Part shown: positions 56,328 to 64,000 of the stretch, one piece after another
How positions within the stretch are numbered: position 1 is the first letter of the stretch
How the letters are laid out: every line of letters begins with the position of its first letter
DNA from: Pseudomonas sp. JUb42
GTDB taxonomy: Bacteria > Pseudomonadota > Gammaproteobacteria > Pseudomonadales > Pseudomonadaceae
Direction: 5' to 3'
DNA length: 64,000 bases
Assembly (NCBI RefSeq): GCF_024807945.1
Contig: NZ_JANUFD010000001.1
Coordinates: 1-64,000, forward strand
Translations under genes and position numbers: made by a program
Notes under the pieces: generated by a model
Told to the model about the DNA's origin: nothing
The model's input: the letters and a program-made list of their open reading frames with translations, nothing else
The model's database searches: none

Positions 56328-57464
56328 ATTAAACCGCTCTTCGCAAAAGGCCCGTCCCTGGGCGTGCGCCTGTTGGCAGTGGCCGTCTTTTCGGTAGCAC
56401 TGATGGTGGTCGATGCGCGGTTTGAATTGCTCAAGCCGCTGCGCAGCCAGATGTCACTGGTGCTGATGCAGTCCTACTGGGTGGTCGATCTGCCCTCGCG
56501 TCTGTATCAAAACGTTGCCAGCCAGTTTGGCGGCCGTACTGAACTGATCGCCGAAAACGAAAAACTCAAAACCGAGACTCTGCTGTTGCAGGGGCGCCTG
56601 CAGAAGCTGGCGGCCCTGACCGAGCAGAACGTGCGTCTGCGCGAGTTGCTCAACTCCTCGGCACTGGTCAACGAGAAGGTCGAAGTGGCCGAGCTGATCG
56701 GCATGGACCCCAATCCCTTTACCCATCGCATCATCATCAACAAGGGTGAGCGCGATGGCGTCGTGCTGGGGCAGCCGGTGCTTGATGCCCGTGGCCTGAT
56801 GGGCCAGGTGGTCGAGTTGATGCCGTATACCTCGCGGGTTCTGCTACTGACCGATTCGACCCACAGCATTCCGGTACAGGTCAACCGTAACGGCCTGCGC
56901 GCCATCGCCAGTGGCACCGGTAACCCGGAGCGCCTGGAGTTGCGCCATGTGGCGGATACCGCCGACATCAAGGAAGGCGACCTGCTGGTGAGTTCCGGCC
57001 TTGGCCAGCGTTTCCCTGCCGGTTACCCGGTGGCGACGGTCAAGGAAGTGATTCATGACTCCGGCCAGCCTTTCGCCATTGTCCGCGCCGTGCCGACTGC
57101 GGCCCTGAACCGCAGCCGTTACCTGCTGCTGGTGTTCTCCGACGGCCGCTCGCCGGAAGAGCGCGCTGCCGATGCGGCCAAGGCCCAGGAAAATATCGAG
57201 CGCGGCGCGGAGCCGGGCACGTCGGCAGCCCCTGCGGCAGCGGCGACGCCCGTGACGGCGCCGGCGCCGGCGAGTTCCCCGGCCAACCATGTGGTGCCGG
57301 GTACTGCGCCGTTGACCATCCCCGAGATCCCGACGGTGACCCTGATTCCGGCTGCGGCTCCGGTCAAGCCTGCGCGCAAGCCGGCCCGACCTGCGGCGAG
57401 CCGGCCGCCTGCGGCGCCGGGCACAGCGCCGGCGACCGGTACCCGGGAGCGAAACGATGGTTAG
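56328..57464 (+). CDS. mreC: Rod-shape protein MreC, probable ATT start
   Basis: A 378-residue inner-membrane protein with one membrane segment (residues about 13-32), a coiled coil (about 65-105, TELIAENEKLKTETLLLQGR) and the beta-domain pair of MreC. The C-terminal 90 residues are Ala/Pro-rich (from about 285). The best start is ATT 56328: it reads IKPLFAKGPSLGVRLLAVAV, the expected MreC N terminus, and GGAGG lies five bases before it. An ATG at 56307 would add seven residues and has no ribosome site. It links MreB with MreD and penicillin-binding proteins. Confidence 0.85.
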   Translation: MKPLFAKGPSLGVRLLAVAVFSVALMVVDARFELLKPLRSQMSLVLMQSYWVVDLPSRLYQNVASQFGGRTELIAENEKLKTETLLLQGRLQKLAALTEQNVRLRELLNSSALVNEKVEVAELIGMDPNPFTHRIIINKGERDGVVLGQPVLDARGLMGQVVELMPYTSRVLLLTDSTHSIPVQVNRNGLRAIASGTGNPERLELRHVADTADIKEGDLLVSSGLGQRFPAGYPVATVKEVIHDSGQPFAIVRAVPTAALNRSRYLLLVFSDGRSPEERAADAAKAQENIERGAEPGTSAAPAAAATPVTAPAPASSPANHVVPGTAPLTIPEIPTVTLIPAAAPVKPARKPARPAASRPPAAPGTAPATGTRERNDG

Positions 57465-57948
57465 TCTGGCACCTTCACGCAATGGTTGGGTTGTGTGGTT
57501 CACGTTTTTGCTGGGGCTGTTGCTGAGCGTTTCGCCGCTGCCGCAGTTCATGGAAATCTTTCGGCCACTGTGGCTGGCGCTTTTACTGACCTTCTGGACC
57601 CTGGCCCTGCCGCACAAGGTTGGCATGACCACGGCCTGGGTGCTGGGCCTGATGGAAGACGTGCTGTATGGCACGTTGCTGGGGCAGAACGCCCTGATCC
57701 TGAGCCTGATCACCTTCCTGGTAATGTCCTTGCAGCAACGCTTGCGCATGTACCCCATGTGGCAGCAATGCCTGATCCTGCTGGTTATCTTCGGCCTGGC
57801 GCAATTGGCGCAACTCTGGCTCAGCGCCTTGACCGGTAATCGTCAGCCGACGCTGGCGTTGCTGTTGCCAGCACTGGTCAGTGTCCTGCTGTGGCCTTGG
57901 GTGAGCTACGGTATGCGTGGCCTGCGCAAGCGTTTGAAAATCAATTGA
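57457..57948 (+). CDS. mreD: Rod-shape protein MreD
   Basis: A 163-residue membrane protein with about five helices and the MreD features (FRPLWLALLLTFWTLALPHK and GLMEDVLYGTLLGQNAL). It overlaps mreC by 8 bp. It completes the MreBCD complex. Confidence 0.92.
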   Translation: MVSLAPSRNGWVVWFTFLLGLLLSVSPLPQFMEIFRPLWLALLLTFWTLALPHKVGMTTAWVLGLMEDVLYGTLLGQNALILSLITFLVMSLQQRLRMYPMWQQCLILLVIFGLAQLAQLWLSALTGNRQPTLALLLPALVSVLLWPWVSYGMRGLRKRLKIN

Positions 57949-58014
57949 GCGCTGCGTGGTTACGGCTGGCATGAGGCTGGCCGTCACCATGACCCCTGAC
58001 ATGGAGATGTCTAG

Positions 58015-58617
58015 ATGCCCTCCCTTTATCTTGCCTCCGGCTCGCCACGTCGCCGTGAGCTGCTGACCCAGATCGGTGTGCCTTACACCGCTCTGAGCGC
58101 CGAAATCGATGAAACCCCTTTTGCTGATGAACAGCCCCTGGCTTACGTCGAGCGCCTGGCGCGCGGCAAGGCCCAGGCCGGGCTGGCGTCGCTGAGTGCT
58201 GCATCCCAAGCCTGTGTGCTCGGTGCCGATACGGCGGTGGTGCTGGACGGGCGCATTCTCGGCAAGCCGCTGGACGAGGCCGACGCCCGCGCCATGCTCA
58301 CGGCGCTTTCCGGGCGCGAACACCAAGTCCTGACCGCCGTGGCCGTGGCCAATCGCCAGGGCAGCGAGGCGCGGGTGGTGAGCAGTCGCGTGCGTTTTCG
58401 GCCGATCCGCGCCGAGGAAATTCAGGCCTACTGGGCCAGTGGTGAACCCCGCGACAAGGCCGGCAGTTATGCCATTCAGGGCCTGGCGGCGATCTTTGTC
58501 GAGGCGCTGCAAGGCAGTTATTCGGCGGTGGTCGGCCTGCCTTTGTGTGAAACCGCAGAACTGCTGAGCCGTTTCGGCATACCCTGTTGGCAATGCCTGG
58601 AAGGTGAAAAGCCATGA
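58015..58617 (+). CDS. maf: Maf-family nucleotide pyrophosphatase
   Basis: A 200-residue protein of the Maf/Ham1 fold with the N-terminal signature [18 protein letters not shown] (about 3-20), a catalytic [12 protein letters not shown] segment (about 65) and the [13 protein letters not shown] motif (about 147). The YhdE-type branch removes pyrophosphate from dTTP, UTP or modified nucleotides. The next gene starts inside its stop (ATGA). Confidence 0.9.
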   Translation: MPSLYLASGSPRRRELLTQIGVPYTALSAEIDETPFADEQPLAYVERLARGKAQAGLASLSAASQACVLGADTAVVLDGRILGKPLDEADARAMLTALSGREHQVLTAVAVANRQGSEARVVSSRVRFRPIRAEEIQAYWASGEPRDKAGSYAIQGLAAIFVEALQGSYSAVVGLPLCETAELLSRFGIPCWQCLEGEKP

Positions 58618-60071
58618 GTGAAGAGATTCTGATCAACATCACGCCGATGGAATCACGCGTGGCTGTGGTGGAAAACGGTGTTTTGCAGGAAGTCCATGTC
58701 GAGCGGACCCAGCGTCGCGGGATCGTCGGCAATATCTACAAGGGCAAGGTAGTGCGGGTGTTGCCTGGCATGCAGGCGGCGTTTATCGATATTGGCCTGG
58801 ACCGGGCGGCGTTCATTCACGCCTCGGAAATTTCCATGCGCGAAGGCCCGGCCGTGGAGAGCATTGCTTCCCTGGTGCACGAGGGCCAGAGCCTGGTGGT
58901 GCAGGTCACCAAAGATCCGATTGGCAGCAAGGGCGCACGCCTGACCACTCAGTTGTCGATCCCGTCGCGCTATCTGGTGTACATGCCGCGCACCGCCCAT
59001 GTCGGTATCTCGCTGAAGATCGAAGACGAAGGCGAGCGCGAGCGGCTGAAGAAAGTCGTCAGCGACTGCGTGGCCCTGGAGGGGATCAAGGAAGCCGGTG
59101 GCTTTATCCTGCGTACGGCCGCCGAAGGCGCCGGTGCCGATGAAATTCTCATGGACATCCGCTACCTGCGGCGCCTGTGGGACCAGATCGGCGAGCAGAT
59201 CAAGACCATCAGCCCGCCCAATGTGATCTACGAAGACCTCGGCCTGGCCCTGCGCACCCTGCGCGATCTGGTCAGCCCGAAGATCGAGAAAATTCGTATT
59301 GATTCGCGGGAAACCTTCCAGAAGACCACGCAGTTCGTCGCCGAGCTGATGCCGGAAATCGCCGACCGCCTGGAGCACTACCCCGGCGAGCGGCCGATCT
59401 TCGACCTGTATGGCGTTGAGGACGAAATCCAGAAAGCCCTGGATCGCAAGGTGCCGCTCAAGTCCGGCGGCTACCTGGTGATAGATCCGGCTGAAGCCAT
59501 GACCACCATCGACGTCAATACCGGCGCCTTTGTTGGTCATCGCAACCTCGAAGAAACCATCTTCAAGACCAACCTCGAAGCGGCCACCGCCATCGCCCGG
59601 CAGATGCGCCTGCGCAATCTGGGCGGGATCATCATCATCGATTTCATCGACATGGAAGATGGCGAGCATCAGCGGCAGGTCCTGCGCACCCTGGAAAAAC
59701 AGCTGGAGCGCGACCACGCCAAGACCAACATCATCGGTATCACTGAACTGGGCCTGGTGCAGATGACCCGCAAGCGCACTCGCGAGAGCCTTGAGCAGGT
59801 GCTGTGCGAGCCGTGCAACAGTTGCCAGGGGCGCGGCAAGCTGAAGACCCCGGAAACCATCTGTTACGAAATCTTCCGTGAGATCCTGCGCGAGGCCCGC
59901 GCCTACCAGGCCGTGGGCTATCGTGTACTGGCCAACCAGCGGGTAGTGGACCGTCTGCTCGATGAAGAGTCGGGCAATGTCGCGGAATTGGAGGGCTTTA
60001 TTGGCCGAACCATCCGCTTTCAGGTAGAAACCATGTATTCCCAGGAACAATACGACGTTGTTTTGCTCTGA
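58614..60071 (+). CDS. rng: Ribonuclease G
   Basis: A 485-residue RNase E/G family endoribonuclease. An S1-like domain starts near residue 38 ([20 protein letters not shown]), the catalytic core has [10 protein letters not shown] (about 302) and [13 protein letters not shown] (about 342), whose aspartates bind Mg2+, and a zinc link is [11 protein letters not shown] (about 401). It processes 16S rRNA 5' ends and some mRNAs. The long E-type C-terminal tail is absent, as expected for RNase G. It is translationally coupled to maf. Confidence 0.95.
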   Translation: MSEEILINITPMESRVAVVENGVLQEVHVERTQRRGIVGNIYKGKVVRVLPGMQAAFIDIGLDRAAFIHASEISMREGPAVESIASLVHEGQSLVVQVTKDPIGSKGARLTTQLSIPSRYLVYMPRTAHVGISLKIEDEGERERLKKVVSDCVALEGIKEAGGFILRTAAEGAGADEILMDIRYLRRLWDQIGEQIKTISPPNVIYEDLGLALRTLRDLVSPKIEKIRIDSRETFQKTTQFVAELMPEIADRLEHYPGERPIFDLYGVEDEIQKALDRKVPLKSGGYLVIDPAEAMTTIDVNTGAFVGHRNLEETIFKTNLEAATAIARQMRLRNLGGIIIIDFIDMEDGEHQRQVLRTLEKQLERDHAKTNIIGITELGLVQMTRKRTRESLEQVLCEPCNSCQGRGKLKTPETICYEIFREILREARAYQAVGYRVLANQRVVDRLLDEESGNVAELEGFIGRTIRFQVETMYSQEQYDVVLL

Positions 60072-60234
60072 GTTCGCAGCGCTCTCGCGAGCATGAACCC
60101 TGAGCAGCCGACGGACCTGTGGCAAGGACGCCCTTATAACGAGATCGATGCGTGGCAATTGAGCAATCCCGGAACCTATTGATGTCTGCAAAAACGAGCC
60201 GGGTTATCCCATCCCTCTGTGGGAGCGCTCTGAT

Positions 60235-63200
60235 ATGCAACGTCTGACCCGCCTTTCGGCAACGCTGACCCGTTGGGGCTTGAGCCTTTGCGCGCTGATT
60301 CTGGTGCTGGCGGCGTTGTATGTCAGCCTGGGGCGGCAATTGGCGCCCCTGGTGGCTGAATATCGCACTGATATCGAGAGCAAGGTCGCCACGGCGCTGC
60401 AAATGCCGGTGAGTATCGGTGGCCTGGAAGGCACCTGGCACGGCTTTGCGCCGATATTCGTCGCCCGCGATGTGGTGGTGGGGCAGGGCAGCAATTCCAT
60501 GCGCCTGGAGCATGTGCGCGCTGTGCCGGATTTTTGGGCCAGCGTTCGCGCCCGTCAGGTGCGCATCGCCCGTCTGGAACTCGATGGCCTGCAACTGAGC
60601 CTCAAGGAAGACAAGGACGGCCACTGGGCGCTGCAGGGTCTGCCGGTCAGCGATGATAAACCCTTCGATCCGCAGCAGTTGCTGACCCAAATGCAGGTTA
60701 TCTCGCGGTTGACGCTGTTCGACAGCCAGTTGACCCTGCAACCCTTCGAACAACAGCCGCAGACGTTCAAGTACATCAGCCTCAGTCTCAAGACCGGCAG
60801 CGTCAATCAGCGCCTGGATGCCCGGGTAACCTTGCCCGATGGTCAGCCCCTGGCCCTGAATGTGCGCTCGCATATCCGCGCCAGCGAGTGGCGCGAGGGC
60901 AACGCCGACCTCTACTTGAGCCTGCCGCAAAGTGACTGGGCGCACTGGCTGCCAAAAAGCCTGACCAAACAGTGGAATTTCGACACCCTGCAGGCCGGCG
61001 GCGAGCTGTGGCTGAGCTGGGCCAAAGGCACTATGCAGAGCGCTGCGCTGCGTCTGAATGCACCCACCATCAAGGCCGCCTATGCCGATCGCAAACCGGC
61101 CAAGATCGGTAACCTGGCGCTCAATGCCTGGCTGCAACGCACTGACAAGGGCTTCAACCTGACCCTGGGTTCCCTGGCGATGAGCCTGGGCAGCAACCGT
61201 TGGGAAAGCCGCATTCAACTGACCCAGGAAGAAGCCACTGCCGGTACTGACGAGCTGTGGCATGTACAAGCCGACCGCCTGGACCTGACCCCGCTGATGC
61301 CGCTGTTCGACGCCCTGGTGCCGGTGCCTGACGGCGCGAAGGTGGCCTTGGACAACCTCAAGTTCACCGGTGCCCTGACCAACGTGCTGCTGGATTTCCG
61401 TCCGGGTGTGGAGGGGGACAAGAAGCTGATGTTCGCCGCCAACCTCGACAAGCTCGGTTTCAACGCCTATCACGGCGCTCCGGCGGCCGGGAATGTCAGC
61501 GGCGCCATCAGCGGCGACCTTGGTCAGGGCGAACTGCGTTTGGCCACGGACAATTTCATGCTGCACCTGGCGCCGATCTTCGCCAACCCCTGGACCTACA
61601 CCAAGGCCAACGCGCGCCTGACCTGGCACCTGGACAAGGAAGGCTTCACCCTGATTGCCCCGTATATCAAGGTGCTTGGGGATGAGGGCAAGATTGCCGC
61701 CGACTTTCTGATCCGCCTGCACTTCACCCACGATCAGGAAGATTACATGGACCTGCGGGTCGGAATGGTCGATGGCGATGGCCGTTACACCAGCAAGTAC
61801 CTGCCTGCGGCCTTGAGCCCGGCGCTGGACAGCTGGCTACGCACGGCGGTGCTGGGCGGCGCGGTGGATCAGGGCTTCTTCCAATACCAGGGCTCGCTCG
61901 ATCACGGGGCCATGGATGCCGCGCGGGTGATCAGCCTGTTCTTCAAGGTGCACAACGCCACCCTCGACTTCCAGCCCGGCTGGCCGCAGCTCACCGGCGT
62001 GGATGGCAATGTCTTCGTGGAAAACAGCGGCGTGCGCATCAAGGCCAGCAAGGCGCAGATGCTCAACACCCAGGTCAGCAATGTACTGGTCAATATTCCC
62101 CATGTACCTGCCGGGCAGAGTAGCCACCTGTTCGTCGATGGCGACTTCAATGGCACCCTGGCCGATGGCGTGAAGATCCTGCAGACCGCACCGATCGGCA
62201 CGGCCAGTACCTTTGCCGGCTGGACTGGCGACGGCCCGCTGCAAGGCAAGCTGAAACTCGATGTGCCGCTGGTCAAAGGCCAGGAAGCCAAGATTGGTGT
62301 TGATTTCAGTACCGATAACGCGCGCTTGAAGATTGCCGATCCGGTGCTGGAATTCAGTCAGCTCAAGGGCGACTTCCGTTTTGACAGTACCAAGGGGCTG
62401 AGCGGCAAGAACATCAAGGCCCTGGCCTTCGACCGGGCGATCACGGCCGAGATCATTGCCGACGGCAAGCCCGGCGCACCGATCACCCGGATCAATGCCA
62501 GCGGCCTGGTGGCACAGAAGCGCCTGAACGACTGGCTCGGTATCACCCAGCCGCTGCCGGTGTCCGGCGATTTGCCTTATCAACTGCAAGTGACCCTGGG
62601 CGGCGCCGACAGCCAGCTGAAGATCAACTCCAGTCTCAAGGGCCTGGTGGTGGACCTGCCAGCGCCTTTTGGCAAGACCGCCGACGAAACCCGCGACAGT
62701 GAGTTCCGTATGAGCCTGCAAGGCCCTGAGCGCCGCTATAACGCGCTCTACGGCAATCTGGCCAGCCTGGCCTACAGTGCGCCAGCGAGCACGCCTGCCG
62801 ACGGCCGTGGCGAGCTGCTGCTCGGTGACGGTACGGCTGCGGTCCCGGACGGCAAGGGCCTGCGCATTCGCGGCAGCTTGTCGGAACTGGATGTGAACAC
62901 CTGGAAAGCCACTGCCGGTCGTTATGCTGGCAATGATCCGGGCGGCAGCGCCAAATTGTTGAGCGGCGTCGATCTGCAGATCGGCAAGCTGATCGCCATG
63001 GGCACCACCCTCGATCAGGCGCGGGTGCAGCTCAAACGCGACACCGCAGCCTGGAACCTGACCCTGGACAGCACCGTAGCCAAGGGCAATGCCAGCCTGC
63101 CCGATGCTAAGGCCGCGCCCATCGGCATCGATATGCAGTACGTGCGCCTGCCTGCGCCGGACCCGGCTGCGGCAGTGGTCGAGAATGCGCCGGACCCGCT

Positions 63201-64000
63201 GGCCGATGTCGATCCCCGGCAGATTCCGGCGCTGAATATCAATATCAGCCAACTGTTCCAGGGCGATCAACTGGTCGGCGCCTGGTCGCTCAAGGTGCGC
63301 CCGACCACCAACGGTATCCAGCTGGCTGACCTGAACATGGGCCTCAAGGGCATGTTGCTGCTCGGCGACGGCGGCTGGGAAGGCGCGCCGGGGTCCACCA
63401 GCAGTTGGTACAAGGGCAAGATCAACGGCAAGAACCTGGCCGATGTGCTCAAGGGCTGGGGCTTTGCCCCGACCGTGACCAGCGAGAGTTTCGAACTGAA
63501 CGTCGATGGTCGCTGGCCAGGCTCACCGGCCTGGGTCGGGCTCAAGCGTTACTCGGGCAGCCTCGACGCCACCCTTGAGCGCGGGCAGTTCGTCGAAGTG
63601 GAGGGCGGTGCCCAGGCGTTGCGAGTGTTCGGCCTGCTCAACTTCAACTCCATCGGTCGCCGCCTGCGCCTGGACTTCTCCGACCTGCTCGGCAAGGGCC
63701 TGAGCTATGACAAGGTCAAGGGCCTGCTGGTCGCCAGTGATGGCGTCTACGTCACTCGCAAACCCATCACGCTGGCCGGGCCGTCGAGCAACCTGGAACT
63801 GGACGGCACCCTGGACATGGTCAAGGACCGCGTCGACGCCAAGCTGCTGGTGACGTTGCCGGTGACCAACAACCTGCCGATTGCCGCGCTGATCGTCGGT
63901 GCCCCGGCCATTGGCGGCGCGTTGTTCCTCGTAGACAAGTTGCTGGGTGACCGCGTGGCGCGCTTTGCCAGCGTGCAGTACAAGGTCGAAGGGCCGTGGA
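60235..64000 (+). CDS. YhdP/AsmA-like large envelope protein, 3' cut
   Basis: A partial frame of 1255 codons leaving the window without a stop. One N-terminal membrane anchor (about 16-37, GLSLCALILVLAALYVSLGR) is followed by a very long periplasmic repeat-rich region of beta-strand character, as in the TIGR02099/YhdP proteins of the AsmA-like superfamily, which are thought to move phospholipids between membranes. The start at 60235 has GGGAG nine bases upstream. It follows rng by 163 bp in the same direction, the standard order in pseudomonads. Confidence 0.9.
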   Translation, partial: MQRLTRLSATLTRWGLSLCALILVLAALYVSLGRQLAPLVAEYRTDIESKVATALQMPVSIGGLEGTWHGFAPIFVARDVVVGQGSNSMRLEHVRAVPDFWASVRARQVRIARLELDGLQLSLKEDKDGHWALQGLPVSDDKPFDPQQLLTQMQVISRLTLFDSQLTLQPFEQQPQTFKYISLSLKTGSVNQRLDARVTLPDGQPLALNVRSHIRASEWREGNADLYLSLPQSDWAHWLPKSLTKQWNFDTLQAGGELWLSWAKGTMQSAALRLNAPTIKAAYADRKPAKIGNLALNAWLQRTDKGFNLTLGSLAMSLGSNRWESRIQLTQEEATAGTDELWHVQADRLDLTPLMPLFDALVPVPDGAKVALDNLKFTGALTNVLLDFRPGVEGDKKLMFAANLDKLGFNAYHGAPAAGNVSGAISGDLGQGELRLATDNFMLHLAPIFANPWTYTKANARLTWHLDKEGFTLIAPYIKVLGDEGKIAADFLIRLHFTHDQEDYMDLRVGMVDGDGRYTSKYLPAALSPALDSWLRTAVLGGAVDQGFFQYQGSLDHGAMDAARVISLFFKVHNATLDFQPGWPQLTGVDGNVFVENSGVRIKASKAQMLNTQVSNVLVNIPHVPAGQSSHLFVDGDFNGTLADGVKILQTAPIGTASTFAGWTGDGPLQGKLKLDVPLVKGQEAKIGVDFSTDNARLKIADPVLEFSQLKGDFRFDSTKGLSGKNIKALAFDRAITAEIIADGKPGAPITRINASGLVAQKRLNDWLGITQPLPVSGDLPYQLQVTLGGADSQLKINSSLKGLVVDLPAPFGKTADETRDSEFRMSLQGPERRYNALYGNLASLAYSAPASTPADGRGELLLGDGTAAVPDGKGLRIRGSLSELDVNTWKATAGRYAGNDPGGSAKLLSGVDLQIGKLIAMGTTLDQARVQLKRDTAAWNLTLDSTVAKGNASLPDAKAAPIGIDMQYVRLPAPDPAAAVVENAPDPLADVDPRQIPALNINISQLFQGDQLVGAWSLKVRPTTNGIQLADLNMGLKGMLLLGDGGWEGAPGSTSSWYKGKINGKNLADVLKGWGFAPTVTSESFELNVDGRWPGSPAWVGLKRYSGSLDATLERGQFVEVEGGAQALRVFGLLNFNSIGRRLRLDFSDLLGKGLSYDKVKGLLVASDGVYVTRKPITLAGPSSNLELDGTLDMVKDRVDAKLLVTLPVTNNLPIAALIVGAPAIGGALFLVDKLLGDRVARFASVQYKVEGPW

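Noticed and set aside
58653..60191. A 512-codon frame antisense to rng, and similar frames over yhdP (59998-61731, 61837-63270)
   Set aside because: All are shadows of strongly biased coding strands.

Overview
The window is from a Pseudomonas chromosome, most likely of the fluorescens lineage. The pilD-pilC-pilB/pilA locus next to tRNA genes, the gatCAB/mreBCD/maf/rng/yhdP block, ndh followed by the DUF3094 and DUF1780 genes, the fruR/fruBKA locus, and dozens of Pseudomonas-type REP hairpins all point that way. Names rest on motif and family recognition by eye; no database search was run.

Positions 1 to about 10,122 are one end of an integrative and conjugative element of the PAPI-1/pKLC102/SPI-7 type. 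A 45-bp copy of the 3' end of tRNA-Lys (10078-10122) marks the attachment-site junction. Inside it, almost everything reads leftward as a tightly coupled maintenance/replication cassette: parA, an unknown gene, a DUF2786 gene, dnaB, an unknown gene, then a zinc-motif protein, a small unknown, an Arc-like regulator, parB, a DUF2857 gene, an STY4528-family replication gene, and an open frame made of 12-residue repeats that leaves the window. The intact tRNA-Lys, the integrase and the transfer genes must lie to the left. The element carries several DNA-level repeats: covarying palindromes every 36 bp, iteron-like palindromes inside the replication gene, and a palindrome just upstream of parA.

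From 10,231 on the sequence is chromosomal. The order is: tRNA-Pro; an aer-type aerotaxis receptor behind a consensus ANR box, followed by a diguanylate cyclase; ndh and small conserved genes; yacG-coaE-pilD-pilC-pilB facing pilA, which has a sigma-54 promoter; tRNA-Thr; small unknown genes; a hicAB toxin-antitoxin pair beside a higA remnant; a LysR regulator opposite an aldo/keto reductase and MFS gene, with a cupin/monooxygenase pair nearby; nadC; a DUF1631 gene; ampD-ampE; a chemoreceptor; tatD-fruR facing fruBKA; a Bro-N gene with a highly structured upstream region; a PhoD-like phosphatase; an AEC carrier; a CMD-family protein; a cation antiporter; an RlpA-like lipoprotein; gatCAB; mreBCD; maf; rng; and the first 1255 codons of a YhdP/AsmA-like gene cut by the window end.

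The most interesting signals are the Bro-N upstream region (a predicted pseudoknot, a 10-bp long-range stem and a UUCG hairpin), the covarying palindromes at 1-430, the out-of-frame palindromes in the replication gene, and two genes (mreC and the cation antiporter) whose best start codon is ATT.
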